From positions 1-47,579 of the forward strand of contig NZ_JADDOJ010000026.1 of the NCBI RefSeq assembly GCF_015159745.1: a stretch of 47,579 nucleotides of DNA, written 5' to 3'. Origin of the DNA: Ramlibacter aquaticus. Lineage in GTDB: Bacteria; Pseudomonadota; Gammaproteobacteria; Burkholderiales; Burkholderiaceae_C. The notes under the pieces are model-generated. The model saw only the letters and a program-made list of their open reading frames with translations, had not been told where the DNA came from and searched no databases. The position numbers and the translations under genes were made by a program. Shown in pieces: positions 10,006-18,817 of this stretch. Positions within the stretch are counted from its first letter, which is position 1; every line of letters starts with the position of its first letter.

Positions 10006-13000
10006 CAATCCTGGCCCACCCGGCGCAGGTCCAGGGTGAAGGGAAACTCGCGGCTGGCGGCGACCTGGGCGCTCGCCGGCGGCACCGCCAGCGGCCCGGC
10101 CGTGTGGCCCATGCGGAAGAAGCGCGCGAGCCGCCGGCTCTCGGCCTCGTAGGCGTTCACCGGCAGGGTCTCGTAGTTGCGCCCGCCCGGGTGGGCCACG
10201 TGGTACTGGCAGCCGCCCAGCGACCGCTGCATCCAGGTGTCCACGATGTCGAACACCAGCGGCGCGTGCACGCCGATTGTGGGATGCAGGGCCGAGGCCG
10301 GCGCCCAGGCCTTGTAGCGCACCCCGGCCACGAATTCGCCCGCCACGCCCGTGGGCTGCAGCGGCAGGGCGTGGCCGTTGCAGGTCACCGCGTAGCGGCT
10401 TTCGTTGAGCCCGCTCACGCGCACCTCGATGCGCTCCAGCGAGGAATCGACGTAACGCACGGTGCCACCCGCCGTGCCTTCCTCGCCCATCACGTGCCAG
10501 GGCTCCAGCGCGTTGCGCAGGGTGAGCGTCATGCCCTGGGCCCTGAACTCGCCCACGCGCGGGAAGCGGAATTCGAAGTGCGGCTCGAACCACTCGTCCT
10601 CGAACGCATGGCCGGCCTCGCGCATCTCCTGCAGCACGTCGGCGAAGTCCATGCGGATGAAGGCCGGCAGCAGGAAGCGGTCGTGCAGCTGCGTGCCCCA
10701 CCGCGTGACGGGTGCGTCGTAGGGGCGCTTCCAGAAGCGGGCCACCAGCGCACGGATCAGCAGCTGCTGGGCGATGCTCATGCGTGCGTGCGGCGGCATC
10801 TCGAAGGCCCGCAGTTCCAGCAGGCCGAGCCGGCCGGTGGCGCTTTCCGGGGCGTACAGCTTGTCGATGCAGAACTCGCTGCGGTGCGTGTTGCCGGTCA
10901 CGTCGACCAGGATGTTGCGCAGCGTGCGGTCCACCAGCCAGGGCGGCATGTCCGCGCCGTGCAGTTCGCGCTGGCGCGCGATCTCGCGCAGGGCGATCTC
11001 GAGCTCGTACAGCTGGTCGTTGCGCGCCTCGTCCACCCGCGGCGCCTGGCTGGTCGGGCCGATGAACAGGCCCGAGAACAGGTAGCTGAGCGAAGGATGG
11101 TTGTGCCAGTAGAGCACCAGGCTGGCCAGCAGCTCGGGGCGGCGCAGGAAGGGCGAGTCGGCCGGGGTGGCACCGCCCAGCACCACGTGGTTGCCGCCGC
11201 CGGTGCCGGTGTGGCGCCCGTCGGTCATGAACTTCTCGGCCGACAGGCGGGATTCGAATGCGGCCCGGTACAGGAACTCGGTGTGCTGCACCAGCGCCTG
11301 CCAGTCGTGCGCCGGGTGGATGTTGACCTCGATCACGCCCGGGTCGGGCGTGACCTGCAGCAGCTTCAGGCGTGGGTCGCGCGGCGGCGGGTAGCCCTCG
11401 ATCACCAGCTGCATGCCCAGGTCGCGCGCGGTGGCCTCCACGGCGGCCAGCAGGTCCAGGTAGTCCTCCAGGCGCGCGAGCGGGGGCATGAAGACGTAGA
11501 GCAGGCCGCTCTGGCCGCCGTGCTCGCGCTCCGCGCGCGGGCCGTTGGCACGCTGCGGGTCGCGCGCTTCCACGCACAGCGCGGTGCGCGTGATGCCGCG
11601 CGCGGATTCGAAGCGCTGCGGGGCTGCGGCGTCCGCCTGCGCCCCGGCCGGGCCCTGGCCCGCAGCCCCCGCGCCGCCGGCCGCGCCCGCCGCACTGGCG
11701 GGTGACTGCATGACGCGCGCAGCCTGCGTCCGGCTTGCAGGCGTGGCCGCGCCGTAGCGCGCCTGCATCTCGACGAAGGCCGGCAGGCCGGCCCGCGCCT
11801 CGGTCGGGTCCTGCGGGGTCATGAAAGGCTGGTCGCCGCGCGTCACCCAGGGCAGCGCGTCCAGCGGCAGGCGAAAGCCCATGGGCGAATCGCCCGGGAT
11901 CAGGTACATCCGGTCGTCGCGGAAGAACCAGGGGCCGGTGCTCCACACCGTCGACGCGAGCGCCGGCCCGGTCACGTTGGCCTGCAGCGGCAGGGCGTAG
12001 CCCACCGGCTTTTCCAGCCCCTGGCCGAAGACGCGGCGCAGGCGCACCCGCTCCAGCTCGTCGTCCAGGCGCGAGTCGAAGGGGTCCACGTTGACGGGCA
12101 GCCGCCGCTCACGCCACAGGTAGTAGAAGGTGTCCTCGTAGCCGGGTTGCACGAAGCGGTCGGTCAGGCCGAGCCGGGTGCACAGGCTGCGCAGGAAGCG
12201 CTCGGCATCGGCGGCCGTGTAGCTCGCCGGCACGCGTTCGTCGGCGAACAGCGAGGGGTCGGACCACACCGGCTGCCCGTCGGCGCGCCAGTAGATCGAC
12301 AGGGCCCAGCGCGGCAGCTGTTCGCCGGGGTACCACTTGCCCTGGCCCAGGTGCAGGAAGCCGCCCGCGCCGTACTCGGCCTGCAGCTTCTGCACCAGCG
12401 CCGTGGCGTACTGGCGCTTGGTCGGGCCCAGCGCCTCGGTGTTCCACTCGGGCGCGTCGCGCTCGTCGATGCCCACGAAGGTCGGCTCGCCGCCCATGGT
12501 CAGGCGCACGTCGCCTTCGGCCAGTTCCCGGTCCACGGCCTCGCCCACGGCCAGCATGCGCTGCCACTGTGCCTCGGTGTAGGGCTTGGTGACGCGCGGC
12601 GATTCCAGGATGCGCGTTACCTCCATGTGGTGGCTGAACTGCACCTCGGCCTCGTCCACCAGGCCCTCGATGGGCGCCGCGCCCGAGGGCTGCGGCGTGC
12701 AGGCCAGCGGCACGTGCCCCTCGCCGGCGAGCAGGCCCGAGGTCGGGTCCAGCCCGACCCAGCCCGCGCCCGGCAGGTAGACCTCGCACCAGGCGTGCAG
12801 GTCGGTGAAGTCGACCTCGGTGCCGCTGGGACCGTCCAGCGACTTGACGTCCGGCGCGAGCTGGATCAGGTAGCCCGACACGAAGCGCGCCGCCAGGCCG
12901 CAGTGCCGCAGCAGCTGCACCAGCAGCCAGCCGGAGTCGCGGCAGGAGCCGCTGCCCTGGGCCAGCGTCTGCTCGGGCGTCTGCACGCCCGGCTCCATGC

Positions 13001-13481
13001 GGATCAGGTAGCGGATGTCCTGCTGCAGCTGCTGGTTGATGGCAACCAGGAAATCGATGGTCGGCTTCTCGCGGCGGTCCACGCGGTCCAGGTAGGCCGC
13101 GAGCCTCGGCGTCAGGGGCTCGGCCGCGAGGTAGGGCGCCAGCTCCTGCGCCAGCAGGGGCTCGTAGCGGAAGGGAAAGCGCTCGGCCGCGGGCTCGAGG
13201 AAGAAGTCGAAGGGGTTGTACACCGCCATCTCGACCACCAGGTCCACCGTGACCTTGAACTCGGTCGTCGGCTCCGGGAAGACCAGCCGGGCCTGGTGGT
13301 TGGAGAAGGGGTCCTGCTGCCAGTTGATGAAGTGCCGTGCCGGCTCCACCGTCAGCGAATAGGCGAGCACCTGGCTGCGCGAGTGGGGCGCGGGCCGCAG
13401 GCGGACCACCTGGTGACCGAGCCGGACCGGGCGGTCGTACCGGTAGTGCGTGACGTGGCGCAGGGCGGCATGGATGGACAT
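10005..13481 (-). CDS. Transglutaminase fused to a DUF2126 putative amidoligase
   Basis: A 1158-aa protein. The N-terminal third is a transglutaminase-like module with beta domain (MSIHAALRHVTHYRYDRPV) and triad C180 (GSGSCRDSGWLL), H229 (DLHAWCEVY) and D245 (GLDPTSG). From about residue 320 (LTMGGEPTFVGIDERDAPEWN) it is DUF2126, annotated in Pfam as a putative amidoligase of the glutamine-synthetase-like COOH-NH2 ligase class. Full length for this family. The start at 13481 is preferred; an ATG 9 bases upstream is possible. Both catalytic modules look intact, so one chain could make and break amide bonds. It is a single gene, divergent from comEC, and belongs functionally with the ATP-grasp/alpha-E genes on both sides. 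Substrate unknown. Confidence 0.9.
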   Translation of the reverse strand: MSIHAALRHVTHYRYDRPVRLGHQVVRLRPAPHSRSQVLAYSLTVEPARHFINWQQDPFSNHQARLVFPEPTTEFKVTVDLVVEMAVYNPFDFFLEPAAERFPFRYEPLLAQELAPYLAAEPLTPRLAAYLDRVDRREKPTIDFLVAINQQLQQDIRYLIRMEPGVQTPEQTLAQGSGSCRDSGWLLVQLLRHCGLAARFVSGYLIQLAPDVKSLDGPSGTEVDFTDLHAWCEVYLPGAGWVGLDPTSGLLAGEGHVPLACTPQPSGAAPIEGLVDEAEVQFSHHMEVTRILESPRVTKPYTEAQWQRMLAVGEAVDRELAEGDVRLTMGGEPTFVGIDERDAPEWNTEALGPTKRQYATALVQKLQAEYGAGGFLHLGQGKWYPGEQLPRWALSIYWRADGQPVWSDPSLFADERVPASYTAADAERFLRSLCTRLGLTDRFVQPGYEDTFYYLWRERRLPVNVDPFDSRLDDELERVRLRRVFGQGLEKPVGYALPLQANVTGPALASTVWSTGPWFFRDDRMYLIPGDSPMGFRLPLDALPWVTRGDQPFMTPQDPTEARAGLPAFVEMQARYGAATPASRTQAARVMQSPASAAGAAGGAGAAGQGPAGAQADAAAPQRFESARGITRTALCVEARDPQRANGPRAEREHGGQSGLLYVFMPPLARLEDYLDLLAAVEATARDLGMQLVIEGYPPPRDPRLKLLQVTPDPGVIEVNIHPAHDWQALVQHTEFLYRAAFESRLSAEKFMTDGRHTGTGGGNHVVLGGATPADSPFLRRPELLASLVLYWHNHPSLSYLFSGLFIGPTSQAPRVDEARNDQLYELEIALREIARQRELHGADMPPWLVDRTLRNILVDVTGNTHRSEFCIDKLYAPESATGRLGLLELRAFEMPPHARMSIAQQLLIRALVARFWKRPYDAPVTRWGTQLHDRFLLPAFIRMDFADVLQEMREAGHAFEDEWFEPHFEFRFPRVGEFRAQGMTLTLRNALEPWHVMGEEGTAGGTVRYVDSSLERIEVRVSGLNESRYAVTCNGHALPLQPTGVAGEFVAGVRYKAWAPASALHPTIGVHAPLVFDIVDTWMQRSLGGCQYHVAHPGGRNYETLPVNAYEAESRRLARFFRMGHTAGPLAVPPASAQVAASREFPFTLDLRRVGQD

Positions 13482-13612
13482 GCGACCCATGCTAGCAAGT
13501 CTGGGGCCCGGTCAGGGGCCGGGGCGCTGCGAGCAAGGCCCGGGCCCGAACGCTTTCCCAGGCAGGATTCACCCGCCGTGGGCCCGCCAGCGGCCTGTTG
13601 CGTTGTGCACGG

Positions 13613-16117
13613 ATGGGCACCGGACGGGGCTGGATGCCGGTGCTGGCCGGCGTGGTGGTGGGCACGGCCTTGCAGGTGCTCCAGCCCTCGGCCTGGCCGG
13701 CCGGCGGCTACGCGGCCCTGGGCGCGTCGGGCCTGCTCCTGGCCGCCCTGCCCTGGGCCGGAGGTCGGCGCGTGCAGGCCCCGCTCGCGTGGGCGCTGGC
13801 CGCGGCGGCCCTGGCCTTCGCGGCCGCGGGGGGCCGCACCCTGGAGCGAGCGGCCGGCCGGCTGGACCCGGCGCTGGAGGGGCGTGACCTGGTGGTGACC
13901 GGCGTGGTGGGCGCGCTGCCCCAGCGGCTGGACACCGGCGCGCGCTTCCGCTTCGAGCTCGAGTCGGCCCGGCTCGCGGGCCGGGCGGTGGCGCTGCCGC
14001 CCGGCCTGCTGCTCGCCTGGTACGGCGCCGTGGACGCCATGGAGGACCAGGCCGAGGCGCGTTCGGTGCGCGCCGGTGAGCGATGGCAGTTCGCGGTGCG
14101 CCTGAAGGCGCCGCACGGCGGCGTCAACCCGCACGGCTTCGATGTGGAGCTCTGGCTCTGGGAACAGGACCTGGGCGCCACCGGCTACGTGCGGGCCGGC
14201 GCATCGGACCCGCCCCCGCTGCGCCTGGGCATGACGACGCGCCACCCGGTGGAGGCGGCGCGGCAGCGGGTGCGCGACGCGATCTTCGCCCGCGTGCCGG
14301 ACGCGCGGCTGGCCGGCATCGTCGCGGCGCTGGTGGTGGGGGACCAGTCTGCCATCGAACGCGGCGACTGGGACGTGTTCCGGGCCACCGGCGTCGCGCA
14401 CCTGATGAGCATCTCGGGGCTGCACATCACCATGTTCGCCTGGGCCGCCGCGGCCTTGCTGCAGCGGCTGTGGCGGCGCTGGCCCCGCGCCTGCCTGGCC
14501 TGCCCGGCGCAGCACGCGGGGCTGGCCGGTGGCGTGCTGCTGGCCACCGGCTACGCGCTGTTCAGCGGCTGGGGCCTGCCCTCGCAGCGCACGGTGCTGA
14601 TGCTCGCGTGCGTGGGGGCCTTGCGGCTCTCGGGCCGGCGCTGGCCCTGGCCCGCCACCTGGCTGCTGGCTTTCGCGGCGGTGGCGGTGGCCGATCCCTG
14701 GGCCTTGTGGCAGGCGGGCTTCTGGCTGAGCTTCGTCGCCGTGGGGGTGCTGTTCGCCTCGGGGCCCCGCGCGGCCGCGGCGCAGCGGGAGGCCGCGGCG
14801 GGGCCGCACGCCGTCCGCCCCGCGCCGGCCGGCGGGCGGAGCCGGCTGCGCCGGACCGGGCAGGCCCTGGCGCGCAGCCTCGCCGGCGGCGCCCGCGAGC
14901 AGCTCACCGTGACGCTGGCGCTGGCGCCGCTCACCCTGTTGCTGTTCGGGCAGGTCTCGCTGGTCGGCCTGCTGGCCAACGCCCTGGCGATCCCCTGGGT
15001 GACGCTGGTGCTCACGCCCCTGGCCATGGCCGGCGTCCTCGTGGCGCCGGCCTGGGACCTGGCGGCCGGCGCCGCGTCCCTGCTGGCGGGCGTGCTGGGC
15101 GCCCTGGCCGCCTTGCCGGGTGCGGTGCTGTGGCGGCCGGTGGCGCCCGTGTGGGCCGCGGCCCTGGGCGTCGCCGGCGGGCTGCTGCTGGTGCTGCCCC
15201 TGGCGCCGCGGCTGCGGCTGCTGGGCCTGCCCTTGCTGGTGCCGGTGCTGGCCTGGTCCGTGCCCCGGCCGGCGCAGGGCCAGTTCGAGTTGCTGTTCGC
15301 GGACGTGGGCCAGGGCAACGCGGTGCTGGTGCGCACCGCGACGCACGCGCTGTTGTACGACGCCGGGCCGCGCTGGGGCCCTGACAGCGATGCCGGGCAG
15401 CGCGTGCTGGTGCCCCTGCTGCGCGCACGGGGCGAGTCGCTGGACATGCTGGTGCTCAGCCATCGCGACACCGACCACACCGGCGGCGCGGCCGCGGTGC
15501 TGGCCACCCAGCCCGGCGCGGTGCTGGTGGCCGGCCTGGAGGCCGGCCATCTGCTGTGGCGGCTGCGCCCGGGTCGCGCCTGCCTCGCCGGCACGCGCTG
15601 GACCTGGGACGCCGTGGGCTTCGAGCTGCTGCACCCGCGCGCCGAGGACTTCCAGCCCGGCGCGAAGCCGAACAGCCTGAGCTGCGTGCTGCGCATCCGC
15701 GCCGGCGTGGCGCAGGGCACGCCGCGTGTGGACGCGCCGGCTGCCAACGTGGCCTCCGCACCGGCGGGCACGGCCCTGCTGGTGGGCGACCTGGAGCAGG
15801 CGCAGGAGCTGCGCCTGGTGGGCGAGGGCGCGCCGCTCGCCGCCGACCTGCTGATGGTGCCCCACCATGGCAGCAAGACCTCGTCGTCCGGCGCCTTCCT
15901 GGACGCGGTGTCGCCGCACTGGGCCCTGGTGCAGGCCGGCTGGCGCAACCGCTTCGGCCACCCGGCGCCCAGCGTGCTCGCGCGTTACCGCGAGCGGGGC
16001 ATTCGTGTCGTGGACAGCGCGCACTGTGGCGCCGCGACCTGGGCCAGTGCCCAGCCCGACGCGCTGCGCTGCGAACGCGAGGCCGATCCACGCCCCTGGC
16101 GTCACCGGCCGCCCTGA
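13613..16117 (+). CDS. comEC: DNA uptake channel ComEC/Rec2
   Basis: An 834-aa polytopic inner-membrane protein that passes single-stranded DNA into the cytoplasm during natural transformation. Order: N-terminal membrane segments and soluble DUF4131-like region (residues 1-230), the competence domain with FRATGVAHLMSISGLHITMF and many hydrophobic segments (about 235-550), then a C-terminal metallo-beta-lactamase-like domain (FADVGQGNAVLV, LSHRDTDHTGG, PHHGSKTSSSGAFL). All three parts are complete, so it should be functional. I start at the ATG at 13613; a TTG 15 bases upstream is less likely. No other competence gene is in the window. It splits the two halves of the amidoligase locus, which may be an old insertion or simple shuffling. 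Confidence 0.93.
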   Translation: MGTGRGWMPVLAGVVVGTALQVLQPSAWPAGGYAALGASGLLLAALPWAGGRRVQAPLAWALAAAALAFAAAGGRTLERAAGRLDPALEGRDLVVTGVVGALPQRLDTGARFRFELESARLAGRAVALPPGLLLAWYGAVDAMEDQAEARSVRAGERWQFAVRLKAPHGGVNPHGFDVELWLWEQDLGATGYVRAGASDPPPLRLGMTTRHPVEAARQRVRDAIFARVPDARLAGIVAALVVGDQSAIERGDWDVFRATGVAHLMSISGLHITMFAWAAAALLQRLWRRWPRACLACPAQHAGLAGGVLLATGYALFSGWGLPSQRTVLMLACVGALRLSGRRWPWPATWLLAFAAVAVADPWALWQAGFWLSFVAVGVLFASGPRAAAAQREAAAGPHAVRPAPAGGRSRLRRTGQALARSLAGGAREQLTVTLALAPLTLLLFGQVSLVGLLANALAIPWVTLVLTPLAMAGVLVAPAWDLAAGAASLLAGVLGALAALPGAVLWRPVAPVWAAALGVAGGLLLVLPLAPRLRLLGLPLLVPVLAWSVPRPAQGQFELLFADVGQGNAVLVRTATHALLYDAGPRWGPDSDAGQRVLVPLLRARGESLDMLVLSHRDTDHTGGAAAVLATQPGAVLVAGLEAGHLLWRLRPGRACLAGTRWTWDAVGFELLHPRAEDFQPGAKPNSLSCVLRIRAGVAQGTPRVDAPAANVASAPAGTALLVGDLEQAQELRLVGEGAPLAADLLMVPHHGSKTSSSGAFLDAVSPHWALVQAGWRNRFGHPAPSVLARYRERGIRVVDSAHCGAATWASAQPDALRCEREADPRPWRHRPP

Positions 16118-16155
16118 GGGAAGACCCGAAACAGTCCCGTTTGCGGCCCGGAACT

Positions 16156-16164
16156 TGCTATTCT
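16156..16164 (+). promoter_or_regulatory. Putative extended -10 promoter of the ATP-grasp gene
   Basis: TGCTATTCT fits the extended -10 pattern TGnTATnnT, 27 bases before the ATG at 16191, in otherwise GC-rich sequence. There is no good -35 at standard spacing, which extended -10 promoters can lack. An AGGAG ribosome site follows at about 16172. Confidence 0.4.
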
Positions 16165-16190
16165 GTGGCACAGGAGAAACGCGCCCCATC

Positions 16191-17663
16191 ATGCTCAAGT
16201 TCGACGAGATGTTCTCGCAGCTGCCCGAGGGCGGGCAGCCCCTCAATTTCACGGGCGGCGCGCAGGACCTGCGCCAGCACTACCTGGCCTATGCGCAATG
16301 GCTCGCGCGGCAACCGCAGGAGGTGATGCGCGCACGCCGCGAAGAGGCGGAGATGATCTTCCGCCGCGTCGGCATCACCTTCGCGGTCTACGGCGCGAAG
16401 GACGAGGATGGCGCCGGCACCGAGCGCCTCATCCCTTTCGACCTGATCCCGCGCATCATCCCCGCCGGTGAGTGGGCCGAGATGGAGAAGGGCCTGGTGC
16501 AGCGCGTCACCGCCCTCAACCGTTTCCTGCATGACGTCTACCACGAGCAGGAGATCCTGCAGGCCGGCGTGATCCCCGCGGAGCAGGTGCTGAACAACAT
16601 GCAGTACCGGCAGGAGATGATGGGCGTGTACACGCCGCACCGCGTCTACTCGCACATCGCCGGCATCGACATCGTCCGCGCGCCCGACGCGCAGGGCAAG
16701 GGCGAGTACTACGTGCTGGAGGACAACCTGCGCGTGCCCAGCGGTGTCTCCTACATGCTGGAAGACCGCAAGATGATGATGCGGTTGTTCCCGGACCTGT
16801 TCTCGCAGCACAAGGTGGCGCCCGTCATGCACTACCCGGACCTGCTGCTCGAAACCCTGCGCGCGTCGGCCCAGCCCGGCGCGCCCGACCCGACGGTGGT
16901 GGTGCTGACCCCCGGCATGTACAACAGCGCTTATTTCGAGCACGCCTTCCTGGCGCAGCAGATGGGCGTGGAGCTGGTCGAGGGCCAGGACCTCTTCGTC
17001 AAGGACCGCTTCGTCTACATGCGCACCACCCGCGGGCCGCGCCGCGTGGACGTGATCTACCGCCGCGTGGACGACGACTTCCTGGACCCCTCGGTCTTCC
17101 GTCCCACCTCCACCCTGGGCTGCCACGGGCTGGTGGACGCCTACCGGGCGGGCAACGTGACGATCTGCAATGCGATCGGCACCGGCGTGGCCGACGACAA
17201 GTCGATCTACCCCTACGTGCCCAAGATGATCGAGTTCTACCTGGGCGAGAAGCCCATCCTCAAGAATGTGCCCACCCACATGTGCCGCCAGGCCGACGAC
17301 CTGAAGTACGTGCTGTCCAACCTCAAGGACCTGGTGGTCAAGGAGGTGCACGGCGCCGGGGGCTACGGCATGCTGGTCGGGCCGGCCGCAACGAAGCAGG
17401 AGATCGAGGATTTCCGCAAGGCCCTGGAGGCCAACCCCAGCGGCTACATCGCGCAGCCCACGCTCTCGCTGTCGTCCTGCCCGACCTTCGTGGAGAGCGG
17501 CGTGGCGCCGCGCCACATCGACCTGCGGCCCTTCGTGCTCTCGGGCAAGACGGTGCAGATGGTGCCGGGCGGGCTGACGCGCGTGGCCCTGAAGGAGGGG
17601 TCGCTGGTGGTGAACTCCTCGCAGGGCGGCGGCACCAAGGACACCTGGATCCTGGAGGAATGA
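16191..17663 (+). CDS. Circularly permuted ATP-grasp ligase (stand-alone copy)
   Basis: A 490-aa circularly permuted ATP-grasp type 2 protein (DUF404/407), paralogous to the N-terminal half of the 6765-9353 fusion. Shared blocks: VYGAKDEDG at the start, VLTPGMYNSAYFEHAFLAQQMG, FLDPSVFRPTSTLGCHGL, LVVKEVHGAGGYGMLVGP and VQMVPGGLTRVAL. Predicted to use ATP to form an amide bond on an unknown peptide-like substrate. The start at 16191 is set by AGGAG and the family start MLKFDEMFSQ. The alpha-E gene follows after 121 bp, and the two are probably one operon. Confidence 0.92.
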   Translation: MLKFDEMFSQLPEGGQPLNFTGGAQDLRQHYLAYAQWLARQPQEVMRARREEAEMIFRRVGITFAVYGAKDEDGAGTERLIPFDLIPRIIPAGEWAEMEKGLVQRVTALNRFLHDVYHEQEILQAGVIPAEQVLNNMQYRQEMMGVYTPHRVYSHIAGIDIVRAPDAQGKGEYYVLEDNLRVPSGVSYMLEDRKMMMRLFPDLFSQHKVAPVMHYPDLLLETLRASAQPGAPDPTVVVLTPGMYNSAYFEHAFLAQQMGVELVEGQDLFVKDRFVYMRTTRGPRRVDVIYRRVDDDFLDPSVFRPTSTLGCHGLVDAYRAGNVTICNAIGTGVADDKSIYPYVPKMIEFYLGEKPILKNVPTHMCRQADDLKYVLSNLKDLVVKEVHGAGGYGMLVGPAATKQEIEDFRKALEANPSGYIAQPTLSLSSCPTFVESGVAPRHIDLRPFVLSGKTVQMVPGGLTRVALKEGSLVVNSSQGGGTKDTWILEE

Positions 17664-17784
17664 TGACCACCCCGACGGACCTTCGGCCCTGCCCCTCGAG
17701 GGACGGCACCAGCGGCCCGGCAACGCCGGTTTTCGCGGCGCCCTGCGCCCAGACCCTTTGACTCGCGCACAAGGCAAGACTGCG

Positions 17785-18744
17785 ATGCTTTCCCGAACCG
17801 CCGACCACCTTTTCTGGATGTCCCGCTACACCGAGCGGGCCGAGAACACCGCCCGCATGCTGGACGTGAACTACCAGACCTCGCTGCTGCCGCAGTCCGC
17901 CGAGGTCGCGCAGGTGGGCTGGCAGGGCATGCTGTCCATCAGCGAGCTGATGCCGGCCTACGCCGCCCGCCACGGCGAGATCGTGCCCGACCGCGTGATG
18001 GAGTTCATGGTGAAGGACGAGGGCAACCCGTCCTCCATCGTCTCCTGCCTGCGCGCCGCCCGCGAGAACGCGCGCGCCGTGCGGGGCTCGCTCACCACCG
18101 AAGCCTGGGAGACGCAGAACCAGACCTGGCTGGAGATCAACCGCATGCTCAAGGCCGGTGAGTTCGAGCGCGATCCCGGCCAGTTCTTCGAGTGGGTGAA
18201 GTTCCGTTCGCACCTCTCGCGCGGCGTGACCGTGGGCACCATGCTGATGGACGAGGCGCTGCATTTCATGCGCCTGGGCACCTTCCTCGAGCGGGCGGAC
18301 AACACGGCCCGACTGGTGGACGTGAAGTTCCACGCGGTGCAGAGCGACTTCTTCGGCACCGCCAGCGAGAAGGACCAGGAGTACGACTTCTACCACTGGA
18401 GCGCGATCCTGCGCAGCGTCTCCGGCTTCGAGATCTACCGCAAGGTCTACCGCGACGTGATCAAGCCCGAGCGCGTGGCCGACCTGCTGATCCTGCGCCC
18501 CGACATGCCGCGCTCGCTGCATGCCAGCATGAACGAGGTGGTGTCCAACCTCTCCATGGTGGCGAACGACCAGTCCGCCGAGACGCAGCGCCGCGCCGGC
18601 AAGCTGCGCGCCGACCTGCAGTACGGCCACATCGACGAGATCCTGGCCAACGGCCTGCACGCCTTCCTCACGCAGTTCCTGGACCGCGTGAACGAGCTGG
18701 GCGGCCACATCAGCCGGGACTTCCTGGTTCCTGCAAGCGCCTGA
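17785..18744 (+). CDS. Alpha-E domain protein (DUF403), stand-alone copy
   Basis: A 319-aa all-helical alpha-E protein. The family opening MLSRTADHLFWMSRYTERAENTARML is exact, and a second, internal half repeats the theme (RLGTFLERADNTARLVDVK), suggesting an ancient duplication. The function of alpha-E is unknown; it always travels with circularly permuted ATP-grasp and transglutaminase genes. An upstream TTG (17758) extends the frame by nine residues but the ATG at 17785 matches the family. Usual third partners, a transglutaminase or a proteasome-like NTN peptidase, do not follow here; the transglutaminases lie on the minus strand at 5879 and 10005. Confidence 0.92.
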   Translation: MLSRTADHLFWMSRYTERAENTARMLDVNYQTSLLPQSAEVAQVGWQGMLSISELMPAYAARHGEIVPDRVMEFMVKDEGNPSSIVSCLRAARENARAVRGSLTTEAWETQNQTWLEINRMLKAGEFERDPGQFFEWVKFRSHLSRGVTVGTMLMDEALHFMRLGTFLERADNTARLVDVKFHAVQSDFFGTASEKDQEYDFYHWSAILRSVSGFEIYRKVYRDVIKPERVADLLILRPDMPRSLHASMNEVVSNLSMVANDQSAETQRRAGKLRADLQYGHIDEILANGLHAFLTQFLDRVNELGGHISRDFLVPASA

Positions 18745-18817
18745 TCCCGCGACGCAGGCCACGGGCTGGCGTGCGCGACGATTCGCCGGGCCGGGGGCCG
18801 CGCGGGCCGGACCCGGC

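Noticed and set aside
16158..17777. 539-codon minus-strand open frame
   Set aside because: Mirror of the ATP-grasp gene at 16191-17663, with no recognisable domain and no ribosome site.
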